From the NCBI GenBank assembly GCA_947624455.1, contig CANQKL010000002.1, positions 1-36,134 of the forward strand: DNA of 36,134 nt, written 5' to 3'. The notes beneath the pieces are model-generated. The model was not told where the DNA came from, ran no database searches, and saw nothing but the letters and a program-made list of their open reading frames with translations. Source of the stretch: an uncultured Clostridia bacterium (GTDB lineage Bacteria; Bacillota; Clostridia; UMGS1883). Made by a program: the position numbers and the translations under genes. Positions 24,116 to 31,431 of this stretch are shown here, piece by piece. How positions within the stretch are numbered: position 1 is the stretch's first letter; every line of letters starts with the position of its first letter.

Positions 24116-24601
24116 TCAATTGGCGATCTCGCCGTCGTTATTGAGCCAGGCTCTCTGGAAAGAGATCTGCTTCATACCGTCGAACAATGTCTCGCCGTCG
24201 ATCTGTACGCTTCTCTGAGGAGTGGCGTTTGTGCCCTCCAGGGAGTAGTACTTAAACTTGATGTTGTAAAAACCGGCCTGGGCAACATCAAAATTCCAGG
24301 TGATGTCGCCGCGTTCGCCGATGGTCACGCCCTGGGAATCCAGCGCCGCGCCAGCTTCGGGATCCGCCGTAAAGTTCGCTATGTCAACCTCGACAGGGGT
24401 CGCGGGGCCGGCCTTTGACGAGTCATAGTTGTGGTCCTCGAGATAGGACTGATACGATTCGTCCATAAACCGACCGGACACGCCAAAGTTGGCCACAGTG
24501 TCCTTTGAACCGGGGAGCACGAATGCAAGGAGCACCAGGAGCGCGATGACCGCAATGATAACGCCTACAACGATAAGGCGCTTTTTGGTTTTTGCCTCCA
24601 T
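24116..24601 (-). CDS. Large solute-binding protein, N-terminal part ending at a frameshift
   Basis: The 161-residue reading frame has an N-terminal membrane anchor (about 8-30, VVGVIIAVIALLVLLAFVLP) and a beta-rich module (GDITWNFDVAQAGFYNIKFK, QRSVQIDGETLFDGMKQISF). It then stops at TGA 24118-24116. The module is cut in the middle; its second half is found one base further on in the neighbouring frame. Both frames are open together only between about 24170 and 24118, so a single-base insertion (or two-base loss) lies there. Start ATG 24601 follows GGAGGG by nine bases and is 20 bases from the preceding gene. The full product would have about 985 residues. A real mutation, a consensus error and recoding all remain possible. 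Confidence 0.75.
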   Translation of the reverse strand: MEAKTKKRLIVVGVIIAVIALLVLLAFVLPGSKDTVANFGVSGRFMDESYQSYLEDHNYDSSKAGPATPVEVDIANFTADPEAGAALDSQGVTIGERGDITWNFDVAQAGFYNIKFKYYSLEGTNATPQRSVQIDGETLFDGMKQISFQRAWLNNDGEIAN

Positions 24602-24621
24602 GTTTTAAATCCCTCCGTTCA

Positions 24622-26760
24622 TTATTCTACCGTAAGTTCCGTTGCCACTCTTGTTACGTTGTGAGCGAAGTCTTCCACATAGATCTCGACCGGGTAAGTT
24701 CCGGGAACGGTAACGTCCAGGTCGGTCACAACGGCGGAAACTCTCGACTTGAGGTTAATGCCGTTGACATCCTCCGCTGTCTCGACGCAGTTGTCGCCCC
24801 AGTTGTAGCTGGAGGTGTCGGTGCCGACGCCGATCTTGGGAAGTTCTTCCTTGAGTACCAGAGTGGGAGGCTCAGTGCTTTGATCGTCGTATACAAAGGC
24901 CTCGAACTTTTGCTCGTTTTTATTTCCGGCATAGTCGGTAGTGGTAACTACTATACCGTCGGTATACTGGCCGGGGGTGTTGAAGTCAACGCCGGAATAA
25001 TCCACGGTCATCTTACCGTCGAGCCACTCCTCCTGGGGGATGGGTTCGCCGTCGTCGTCGACCGCGCCCTCGTCCACGTGCTTTCTGAGCTGGATCTTCG
25101 AGCCGTCCATCTGGATGTCGTAATCGCCGTCAACATTGTCGTTGGCCTTGATCCGATCAGCCCAATTTATGTCGGCGGGGTTTGTATCACGCTCAAAAAT
25201 GAAGGAGTTATTTTCCTTAGAGCTGGCGGAGGGGGCGATATCGTCCACAACCTCGCCCTTTCTGAGGGCCTTAGACATATTGTCCAGCTTCTCGTACACG
25301 GTATTCTTATTGGCCTCCACGGCGGTAGCGTACTTGGGCATTCCCCCAAAGCCGTAGATGGACTTGCCCGCGATATCGGTCCAGGTCCAGAACACGCCGA
25401 TAGCCTCGGAATAGTCGTTTACCTTAGTGCGGCCCATAAGCTCAAATATCTTCAGAATATCGTCGCCGGTCTCGGGGTGGAGGATATCCACGCCGAAGGA
25501 CAGGGCCTCGGGTCCGGCCTGCCTTTCCATATACTCGTCTATGCTGTCCACGCCGCCGTAAGCCTTGTAGTACTCGCTCTTATAGGTGGCGTAAGCCTCC
25601 AGGGCCAGCTTGCTGCGCTCGGCGTCGTGTCCCTTCATCAGGCCCACGCTGTCGGCCGCCGCGCTGAGTATCCGGTACTGGGAGGAGTTATTCATTATTT
25701 CCTCGTCAGTGGGAGCGGGAACATTGTCAGGACGGGGGAAGGGGATGATGCCCATGCTCTCGCCCCGGCCAGCCAAAGCGCTGCCCGCGTTATCCATCTG
25801 CCAGCGGGCCACGTTGGTGAACACCGTCTCGCCGTTGCAGAAAGCGTCCGTCTCGGTAAGCCAGCCGGAGTCGATAGAGGTATCGCTTACAGTGGAGCAG
25901 GAGATAAGACCGGAGTTTATCATTCTGTCCATATACTCGATAGCCGTCTTAGCCTCGGCGGTATCAAAGCTCATGTTCGCGCCGTCGTAAACGGCCTGAC
26001 CGTTGGAAGCGATGGCCATAAGCACCGCGTAGCTGTAGTTCGTATTGAAGGGAACGATGTCGTTGGAAGAATTGACAGGCCCCTTTTTGCCGTTGTAATA
26101 GGCTTTTATCTTGGCGAGGTAATCCTCGAACCTGCTCCAGGTCCACTCTCCGCGCAGATACAGGTCGGAGGGATAAACCGTCCGTCCGTTCTCTTTAAGG
26201 GCGGGGACAGCCTCTATGTAATCAATATTGTAGCAAATTGGCCATGTGTTCACAAACAGCAGGTCACGGTTCATCAGGTAATAGCTGCCGAATGTCTTTC
26301 CTATGGGAATCCAGGCCTTATCCGCATCGTCCTCACCGAAGAAAACATCGTCAACATACGGATCCAGAGGCTGGAGTATGTTCTGGTTCATAATGTTTCC
26401 CTGGACGCCGTTCCACAGAACGGCCAGGTCGCAGTAGGGATCGCCCGCCAGCACCGTCTGAAGCAGAAGCTGCTGAAGGTCGCTGGAATACTGGGACCAG
26501 GTGATCTCAACGTTGAGCTTATCCTTCACGATGGAAAGGGCTTTTTCAGCCGCCCGAAGATAATCCGGGTTCATCGTGGACTCGCCGGTGATCTCATCCA
26601 CCCAGTTGGGGTCGTCCTCCTGCTGAGCGTGAGTGCCAATGACGATGGTGGTCAACGCATTGGCTCCACCCTGACCGGTGGGTTTACAACCCGCAAGGGA
26701 GACCGCCGCCAAAGCGACCGCGGACGTTACGGCAAGCAAAGCTTTTAACCTTACGCGCAT
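24622..26760 (-). CDS. Solute-binding lipoprotein with C-terminal Ig-like modules
   Basis: The 712-residue protein has a lipoprotein signal with lipobox LAGC (Cys 25). Residues about 35-480 form a type 1 extracellular solute-binding domain, with LNVEITWSQYSSDLQQLLLQ, GDPYCDLAVLWNGVQGN, GEWTWSRFEDYLAKI and a MGIIPFPRPD segment. The last 180 residues hold two beta-sandwich, Ig-like units, seen in VDFNTPGQYTDGIVVTTTDY and LDVTVPGTYPVEIYVEDFAH (patterns like those of bacterial Ig/cadherin-like modules). The longer frame to 26838 is rejected because the ATG at 26760 begins the signal peptide and has AAGGA ten bases upstream. It is the first gene of the operon and follows its promoter by about 50 bases. 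Ligand unknown, probably glycan. Confidence 0.9.
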   Translation of the reverse strand: MRVRLKALLAVTSAVALAAVSLAGCKPTGQGGANALTTIVIGTHAQQEDDPNWVDEITGESTMNPDYLRAAEKALSIVKDKLNVEITWSQYSSDLQQLLLQTVLAGDPYCDLAVLWNGVQGNIMNQNILQPLDPYVDDVFFGEDDADKAWIPIGKTFGSYYLMNRDLLFVNTWPICYNIDYIEAVPALKENGRTVYPSDLYLRGEWTWSRFEDYLAKIKAYYNGKKGPVNSSNDIVPFNTNYSYAVLMAIASNGQAVYDGANMSFDTAEAKTAIEYMDRMINSGLISCSTVSDTSIDSGWLTETDAFCNGETVFTNVARWQMDNAGSALAGRGESMGIIPFPRPDNVPAPTDEEIMNNSSQYRILSAAADSVGLMKGHDAERSKLALEAYATYKSEYYKAYGGVDSIDEYMERQAGPEALSFGVDILHPETGDDILKIFELMGRTKVNDYSEAIGVFWTWTDIAGKSIYGFGGMPKYATAVEANKNTVYEKLDNMSKALRKGEVVDDIAPSASSKENNSFIFERDTNPADINWADRIKANDNVDGDYDIQMDGSKIQLRKHVDEGAVDDDGEPIPQEEWLDGKMTVDYSGVDFNTPGQYTDGIVVTTTDYAGNKNEQKFEAFVYDDQSTEPPTLVLKEELPKIGVGTDTSSYNWGDNCVETAEDVNGINLKSRVSAVVTDLDVTVPGTYPVEIYVEDFAHNVTRVATELTVE

Positions 26761-26809
26761 TTTTTCCACATCCTTTTTTAGTAATTTTGCACACTGCTTG
26801 CATACTACT

Positions 26810-26838
26810 ATTATACACAAAAACTCTAAAAACTGCAA
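26810..26838 (-). promoter_or_regulatory. Sigma-A promoter of the 14-kb ABC/DUF5696 operon
   Basis: On the minus strand, -35 TTGCAG (26838-26833) and -10 TATAAT (26815-26810) are separated by 17 bases. It is the only good promoter I see for the nine-gene operon. Confidence 0.8.
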
Positions 26839-26889
26839 GTGTTTTTTGTAGATTTTTTATAAAAATTTTAAATTTTTTATGTATAAAAT

Positions 26890-26929
26890 AAAAATGGGCT
26901 GAAAACATAATGTTTCTTGCCCATTTTTT
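26890..26929 (-). terminator. Terminator after pheT
   Basis: AAAAATGGGC (26890-26899) pairs with GCCCATTTTT (26919-26928), and the inner GAAACA/TGTTTC pairs extend the stem. T-rich sequence follows on both strands, so it may act in both directions, but only pheT needs it. Confidence 0.8.
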
Positions 26930-26980
26930 ATTGTAATTTATTAACAAAAGCAGGATTCGTTAAAATCTCACAAATTTCGA

Positions 26981-27024
26981 CGGCTCCGGTCATAAATTTC
27001 CGACACCGCGCGGCGCCGGAGCCG
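26981..27024. repeat. 9-bp inverted repeat just after pheT
   Basis: CGGCTCCGG (26981-26989) and CCGGAGCCG (27016-27024) are perfect inverted arms with a 26-base spacer, about 12 bases after the pheT stop codon. No T-run follows. Confidence 0.5.
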
Positions 27025-27035
27025 AACCGCCTGTG

Positions 27036-29417
27036 CTATCTGAGCGCGGCGCCCAGGTTGTGTTCCAGGCTACGAAGGACCTTGTTCCAAATTTTATTGA
27101 CCTCCTCCTCCTTGAGGGTCTTGTCGGCCCGGAAGGTGACGCTGTAAGCGACGCTCTTTTTGCCCTCGGGTATCTGACTGCCCTTGTACACGTCAAACAG
27201 CTCCATATCCTCCAAAAGGTTCCCGGCGGCGCGGCGTATAACTCCGTCTATGTCGGCGGCCTTTACCGCGTCGTCCACCAGCATAGCCAGATCCCTTGTG
27301 ACGGCGGGGTATCGGGACAGGGGCTTGTAAACCGTGTCGTTACCGGAACACTTGAGTACGTATTCCAGGTCTATCTCCGCCAGGAAAGCCTCGCCGACGC
27401 CGTAATTGCCGCAGACGTCCGGATGCACCTCCCCTACCGTTCCGACTTTCTTCTTATTAATATATATGTCCGCGCTCTTGCCCGGGTGGTAGATGGGGTT
27501 GGGTTCGGCGGCGTCGAAGGCGACGTTGGTAACGCCCATAACGTCAAACAGCTCCTCTACCGCGCCCTTGATGTCATAGAAATCCATATCCCCATAGCCG
27601 CCCAGAGTGATTATCTCCTTTTCCTTGGGAAGACGGGTCAGAGGCAGCTCCTTGGCGATATATACGGTAGCCAGCTCAAAGAGGCGGGCGTTCTTGTTTT
27701 TGTGGTTATAGTTCCTTGCCAGCACCTCAAGCATACCGGTGACGGGGGTGGTGCGCATAACGCTGGTATCCTCGCCCAGAGGATTGAGGATGCGGATGCA
27801 GCCGCGCAGGTCGTCGCCGGCGTTTATCATGTCAAGGGTGCGGGGGCTGGTGAAGCTGTAGGTCATTATCTCGTAATAGCCCTGGCCCACCAGAGTGTTC
27901 TTCACCTTCGCGCGCAGGGTCTGGGCCTTAGTAAGGCCGCCGCTGGTGGCCTGTCCGCTCATGAGAGTAGAGGGTATCCTGTCATAGCCGTAGAGCCGCG
28001 CCACTTCCTCGGCCACATCGGCCTCGCCCTCGATATCCATGCGGTAGGTGGGTGGAGTAACGGTCATTTTTTCGCCGTCCACCTCCATATCCAGCCGCTT
28101 GAGAGCGTCCAGCATAAAGGCGTCGTCGATGTCCGCGCCTATGAAAGACCTGATCCAGTCGGGCCGGAAGGGTATCACTACCTTGGAGTGGTCGGTGTTA
28201 TCCACATCTATCATGCCGCCGACCACCTTGCCCGCTCCCAGCTCCTCAACGAGCTGGCAGGCCCGGTTGATGGCCTTCACGACCATATTGGGATCAAGTC
28301 CCTTTTCATAGCGGGAGGAGGATTCGGTGCGCAGGCCCAGCTTGCGGGCGGTGGCCCGAACGCTGCCCCTGAGGAAGTTTGCGCACTCGAAGAGTACGGC
28401 CTTGGTGTCGTCCTTTATCTCAGAATTGGCGCCGCCCATAACTCCCGCCACGCAGACGGGCTTTTTGCCGTCGCAGATCATGAGCATGGAGTCGTCCAGG
28501 ACGTGGGACTGCCCGTCGAGGGTGATTATCTCCTCGCCGTTTTTGGCCCGGCGAACGATTATCTCATGCCCCTCCAGGAAGTCCAGATCGAAAGCGTGCA
28601 TGGGCTGGCCATACTCCAGCATAACATAGTTCGTTATGTCAACGATATTGCTGATGGGCCGAACTCCGGCGGCCTTGAGCCGCTTCTGCATCCAATCGGG
28701 GGAGGGGGCGATCTTGATGTCCTTTACCAGGCGGCAGGCGTAGCGGGGGCAGAGGTCGGGAGCCTCCACGGTGACCTTGGCGATGCTGTTGACGTCGCCG
28801 CCAGCCAGCGCCTTTACCTCCACAGGCGGAACGGCGAAGGGTACGTTAAAGGTGGCCGCCGTCTCCCGGGCCAGACCAATGACGCTCAGGCAGTCGGGGC
28901 GGTTGGGAGTTATCTCAAATTCGACCACGGTCTCCTTTTCCCCAAGGGCCTTCATAACGTCGGCGCCCAAGGGATAGTCCCGCTGGAATATGAGTATGCC
29001 GTTGGGATCGCTGCCGGGGATGACTCCGTCCTCAAAGCCCAGCTCATAGTGGGAGCAGAGCATACCGTTGCTGACCTCGCCCCGGAGCTTGCCGCTCTTG
29101 ATGGTGACGCCGCCGGGTAGCTTGGCGCCGTTGGTAGCCACGGGGACAAGCTGCCCCACCTCTATATTCTGAGCGCCGGTGACAATCTGGACCGGCTCGC
29201 CGGAGCCAATGTCAACGGTGGTTATCCACATATGGTCGGAGTTGGTGTGCCGGGTCTTGGTGAGGATACGGCCAAAGACCACGCCTTCCGTCTCGCTGCC
29301 CTCATAGGCCCAGCCCTCCACCTTGCTGCCGGAGAGGGTCATAGCGTCGCAGTACTCCTTTACGTCCACGCCCTCCAGCTTTAAATAGTCGTTCAGCCAA
29401 CTAAGGGGTAATTTCAT
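27036..29417 (-). CDS. pheT: Phenylalanine--tRNA ligase beta subunit
   Basis: The 793-residue protein is full length for bacterial PheT. It starts MKLPLSWLNDYL, then a tRNA-binding OB-fold (about 40-150, with VTGAQNIEVGQLVPVA and GVTIKSGKLRGEVSNGMLCS), B3/B4 editing domain (about 205-385, GLRTESSSRYEKGLDP at its end), B5 domain (about 400-475), core catalytic-like region (to 690) and the C-terminal ferredoxin-fold anticodon-binding domain (about 700-793, YKPLSRYPAVTRDLAMLV). With PheS it forms the alpha2-beta2 enzyme that charges tRNA-Phe. The start ATG 29417 follows an AAAGGA site. It lies 29 bases after pheS and shares its T-box control. Confidence 0.97.
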   Translation of the reverse strand: MKLPLSWLNDYLKLEGVDVKEYCDAMTLSGSKVEGWAYEGSETEGVVFGRILTKTRHTNSDHMWITTVDIGSGEPVQIVTGAQNIEVGQLVPVATNGAKLPGGVTIKSGKLRGEVSNGMLCSHYELGFEDGVIPGSDPNGILIFQRDYPLGADVMKALGEKETVVEFEITPNRPDCLSVIGLARETAATFNVPFAVPPVEVKALAGGDVNSIAKVTVEAPDLCPRYACRLVKDIKIAPSPDWMQKRLKAAGVRPISNIVDITNYVMLEYGQPMHAFDLDFLEGHEIIVRRAKNGEEIITLDGQSHVLDDSMLMICDGKKPVCVAGVMGGANSEIKDDTKAVLFECANFLRGSVRATARKLGLRTESSSRYEKGLDPNMVVKAINRACQLVEELGAGKVVGGMIDVDNTDHSKVVIPFRPDWIRSFIGADIDDAFMLDALKRLDMEVDGEKMTVTPPTYRMDIEGEADVAEEVARLYGYDRIPSTLMSGQATSGGLTKAQTLRAKVKNTLVGQGYYEIMTYSFTSPRTLDMINAGDDLRGCIRILNPLGEDTSVMRTTPVTGMLEVLARNYNHKNKNARLFELATVYIAKELPLTRLPKEKEIITLGGYGDMDFYDIKGAVEELFDVMGVTNVAFDAAEPNPIYHPGKSADIYINKKKVGTVGEVHPDVCGNYGVGEAFLAEIDLEYVLKCSGNDTVYKPLSRYPAVTRDLAMLVDDAVKAADIDGVIRRAAGNLLEDMELFDVYKGSQIPEGKKSVAYSVTFRADKTLKEEEVNKIWNKVLRSLEHNLGAALR

Positions 29418-29446
29418 CTATATCAATCCTTTCGTCATAACCTGAT

Positions 29447-30466
29447 TTAAAACTGTTTGAGGAAGCGCAGATCGTTCTCGAAGAACAACCGCAGGTCGTC
29501 GATGCCGTACTTGAACATGGCTATGCGCTCAAGGCCGAGGCCGAAGGCGAAGCCGCTGTATTCCTCGGGGTCTATGCCGCCCACCCGCAGCACCTTGGGG
29601 TGAACCATGCCCGCGCCCAGTATCTCTATCCAGCCCTCGCCCTTGCACATACCGCAGCCCTTGCCCCCGCAGGCGAAGCAGGACACGTCCACCTCGGCCG
29701 AGGGTTCGGTAAAGGGGAAGTGATGGGGCCGCAGACGTATCTTGGCATCGGGGCCGTAAAGGCCCTTGACCACCGCCTCGAGAGTACCCTTGAGGTCGGC
29801 CATGGTGATGCCCTTGTCGATGACGAGGCCCTCTATCTGGTGGAAAACCGGGGAATGGGTGGCGTCCACGGCGTCGCTGCGGAACACCCGTCCGGGGGCT
29901 ATCATGCGTATGGGGGGCTTGGTCTGCTCCATGACCCTTATCTGCACGGGAGAGGTCTGGGTGCGGAGGATTATGTTGTCATTAATATAAAAGGTATCCT
30001 GAGTGTCCCGGGCGGGATGGTCGGCGGGAATGTTCAGGGCCTCGAAGTTGTAGTAATCGGTCTCAATATCCGGGCCCTCCGCCACAGAAAAGCCCATGCC
30101 GGTGAAGATAGCGGTTATCTCGTCAAGCACCTGATTGAGGGGGTGGAGCCGACCGGTGGCCTTGCGCCTGCCGGGGATGGTGACGTCGATGACCTCGTTT
30201 TTCAGCTTCGCCTCCCGTTCTCTGGCGGCAACGGCGGCCTTTTTCTCCTCGATCTTGCCCTCGATATAGGCCCGGGCCTCATTGGCAAGCTGGCCTATGA
30301 CGGGCCTCTCCTGGGGAGAGAGGTTCCCCATGCCCCTGAGCACGGCGGTAAGCTCACCCTTTTTGCCCAAAAATTTGACCCTGACCGCTTCAAGGGCCTC
30401 GCCGTTCTCCACGGCGTTCAGCGCCTCCTCCGCCGCCTGACGGATCTTTTCAAGCTGTTCCTTCAT
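29447..30466 (-). CDS. pheS: Phenylalanine--tRNA ligase alpha subunit
   Basis: The 339-residue protein has the N-terminal coiled-coil that grips tRNA (about 1-85) and a class II synthetase core. Motif 2 includes VFRSDAVDATHSPVFHQIEGLVID, here best seen as DATHSPVFHQIEGLV, and motif 3 is GFAFGLGLERIAMFKYGIDD. A CFACGGKGCGMCKGEGW cysteine cluster is present, as in many Bacillota PheS. It catalyses the aminoacylation of tRNA-Phe with PheT. ATG 30466 is preferred to TTG 30469, with AAAGGA nine bases before it. The gene is preceded by a T-box leader reading a Phe codon, so expression rises when uncharged tRNA-Phe builds up. Confidence 0.97.
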   Translation of the reverse strand: MKEQLEKIRQAAEEALNAVENGEALEAVRVKFLGKKGELTAVLRGMGNLSPQERPVIGQLANEARAYIEGKIEEKKAAVAAREREAKLKNEVIDVTIPGRRKATGRLHPLNQVLDEITAIFTGMGFSVAEGPDIETDYYNFEALNIPADHPARDTQDTFYINDNIILRTQTSPVQIRVMEQTKPPIRMIAPGRVFRSDAVDATHSPVFHQIEGLVIDKGITMADLKGTLEAVVKGLYGPDAKIRLRPHHFPFTEPSAEVDVSCFACGGKGCGMCKGEGWIEILGAGMVHPKVLRVGGIDPEEYSGFAFGLGLERIAMFKYGIDDLRLFFENDLRFLKQF

Positions 30467-30513
30467 CAATGATCTTCCTTTCGGTTAAATATGTGAAAAA
30501 ATAATAAACAAAC

Positions 30514-30775
30514 AAAAAACCCCGGCGCTCACGCACCAGGGGCGAATTTCTCCGCGGTACCACCCTGATTTATAACTCGTCAAGCAAACGCTGGGTCTGC
30601 TTATGGGAACTGACGCGCCCATGCGGCCCCGCCTACTGACAGTCAAGGCTGTCCCGTTCAACAGGGCGGCTCCGCGGTGAACTTCAGCATTTTCCAGCGC
30701 ACGGTGCTTCCAGCCGCCGACACCGATTCTCTGCCCGCCGGGCCAATGCCTACTCTCCGCTTCATTGCCGTTAGA
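30514..30775 (-). ncRNA. T-box riboswitch leader, Phe (UUC) specifier
   Basis: The leader upstream of pheS contains the conserved T-box AGGGTGGTACCGCGG (30566-30552 on the minus strand), whose GGTG-type bulge pairs with the tRNA acceptor end. A terminator follows: CCCC-TGGTGCGTGAGCGCC-GGGG then TTTTTT (30542-30514). On the 3' side of stem I, GAAGTTCACC places the codon TTC at 30681-30679, the Phe specifier, matching the downstream genes. Uncharged tRNA-Phe should stabilise the antiterminator and allow pheST transcription. Confidence 0.93.
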
Positions 30776-30779
30776 TGTC

Positions 30780-30808
30780 ATTTTATCACAACTGTATAAA
30801 ATTTGCAA
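30780..30808 (-). promoter_or_regulatory. Sigma-A promoter of the pheST T-box leader
   Basis: On the minus strand, -35 TTGCAA (30808-30803) and -10 TAAAAT (30785-30780) have a 17-base spacer and a TG element just before the -10. The leader begins a few bases downstream. Confidence 0.75.
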
Positions 30809-30830
30809 GGGGTTTTGAAAAAATTATCAA

Positions 30831-30878
30831 AAAAATTTTGCAGGCTCCGCCGCCCCGCCTGGCAGGGTCCAAGGGGCG
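30831..30878 (-). terminator. Possible terminator after the GNAT gene
   Basis: On the minus strand CGCCCC (30878-30873) and GGGGCG (30856-30851) could pair, with CCTG/CAGG inside, and ATTTTTTTG follows about 15 bases later. The stem is imperfect and its distance from the T-run is long. Confidence 0.35.
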
Positions 30879-30888
30879 AAAGGGCCAT

Positions 30889-31422
30889 TCAGTTGGAGCT
30901 TACGCCCTTAACTTCTCCCGGCGGGTCGGTATGGGGGCCAATGCGCTTTTCCAGCCAGACTATGCCAAGCCAGCGTCCCAGCTTATAGCCGCACTCCCGA
31001 AAGCCGCCCCTCGGCTCGTAGCCGAGCTTTTCATGAAAGGCTATGCTTTGGGAGTTGGAGTCGGTCACGCAGGCGTAAAGGTTCAAAACGCCCATCTCCC
31101 TCAGCTCCTCCTCCAGGGCGAGGCACAGGGCTTTACCGATCCCGCCGCCCCGCCGGTCACGGCGGACATAGACCGTCGTTTCCGCCGACCAGGCAAAGGC
31201 CGCCCGGGGCCGGAACTCGTGGGCGTAGGCGTATCCGACAAGCTCCTCCCCCTCCACGGCCGCTATAAAGGGGTAAAATTCGGTTATGGCCCGTATCTTT
31301 TCCTCGAACCACTCCGCCGTGGGCCTTTCAGTGTCGAAGGTCACATCCGTTTCAAGCACGTAGGGGGCGTAAATTTCCGCCAGAGCGGCGGCGTCGGCAG
31401 TCCTCACAGGACGAATTTCCAC
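30889..31422 (-). CDS. GNAT-family N-acetyltransferase, phosphinothricin-acetyltransferase-like
   Basis: The 177-residue protein opens with EIRPVRTADAAALAEIYAPYV, typical of the Pat/Bar group, and has the acetyl-CoA pyrophosphate loop in TTVYVRRDRRGGGIGKAL (about 82-99). The C-terminal helix pattern SNSQSIAFHEKLGYEPRG and the following RWLGIVWLEKRI match that group. Members acetylate amino groups of amino acids such as methionine sulfoximine or phosphinothricin; the natural substrate here is unknown. The start is GTG with GAGGTGG nearby. It is nine bases after the radical SAM gene and so probably in the same transcript. The last 15 residues, after the family's end, look disordered. Confidence 0.85.
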   Translation of the reverse strand: MEIRPVRTADAAALAEIYAPYVLETDVTFDTERPTAEWFEEKIRAITEFYPFIAAVEGEELVGYAYAHEFRPRAAFAWSAETTVYVRRDRRGGGIGKALCLALEEELREMGVLNLYACVTDSNSQSIAFHEKLGYEPRGGFRECGYKLGRWLGIVWLEKRIGPHTDPPGEVKGVSSN

Positions 31423-31431
31423 AGTACCACC

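Noticed and set aside
24116..24121. Programmed +1 frameshift as the preferred explanation
   Set aside because: No known slip motif such as CTT TGA or an upstream stimulator is visible; mutation or sequence error is simpler, so recoding is only kept as a possibility.
24592..26748. 718-codon open frame on the plus strand
   Set aside because: It is antisense to the solute-binding lipoprotein gene and shows only the reverse pattern of that gene's codons.
12787..26760. Missing ATPase as evidence of a broken transporter
   Set aside because: CUT1 sugar importers in Bacillota commonly share one MsmK-type ATPase encoded elsewhere, so its absence is normal.
27033..29120. 695-codon open frame on the plus strand
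   Set aside because: It is antisense to pheT throughout, with no ribosome site and no recognisable domain.
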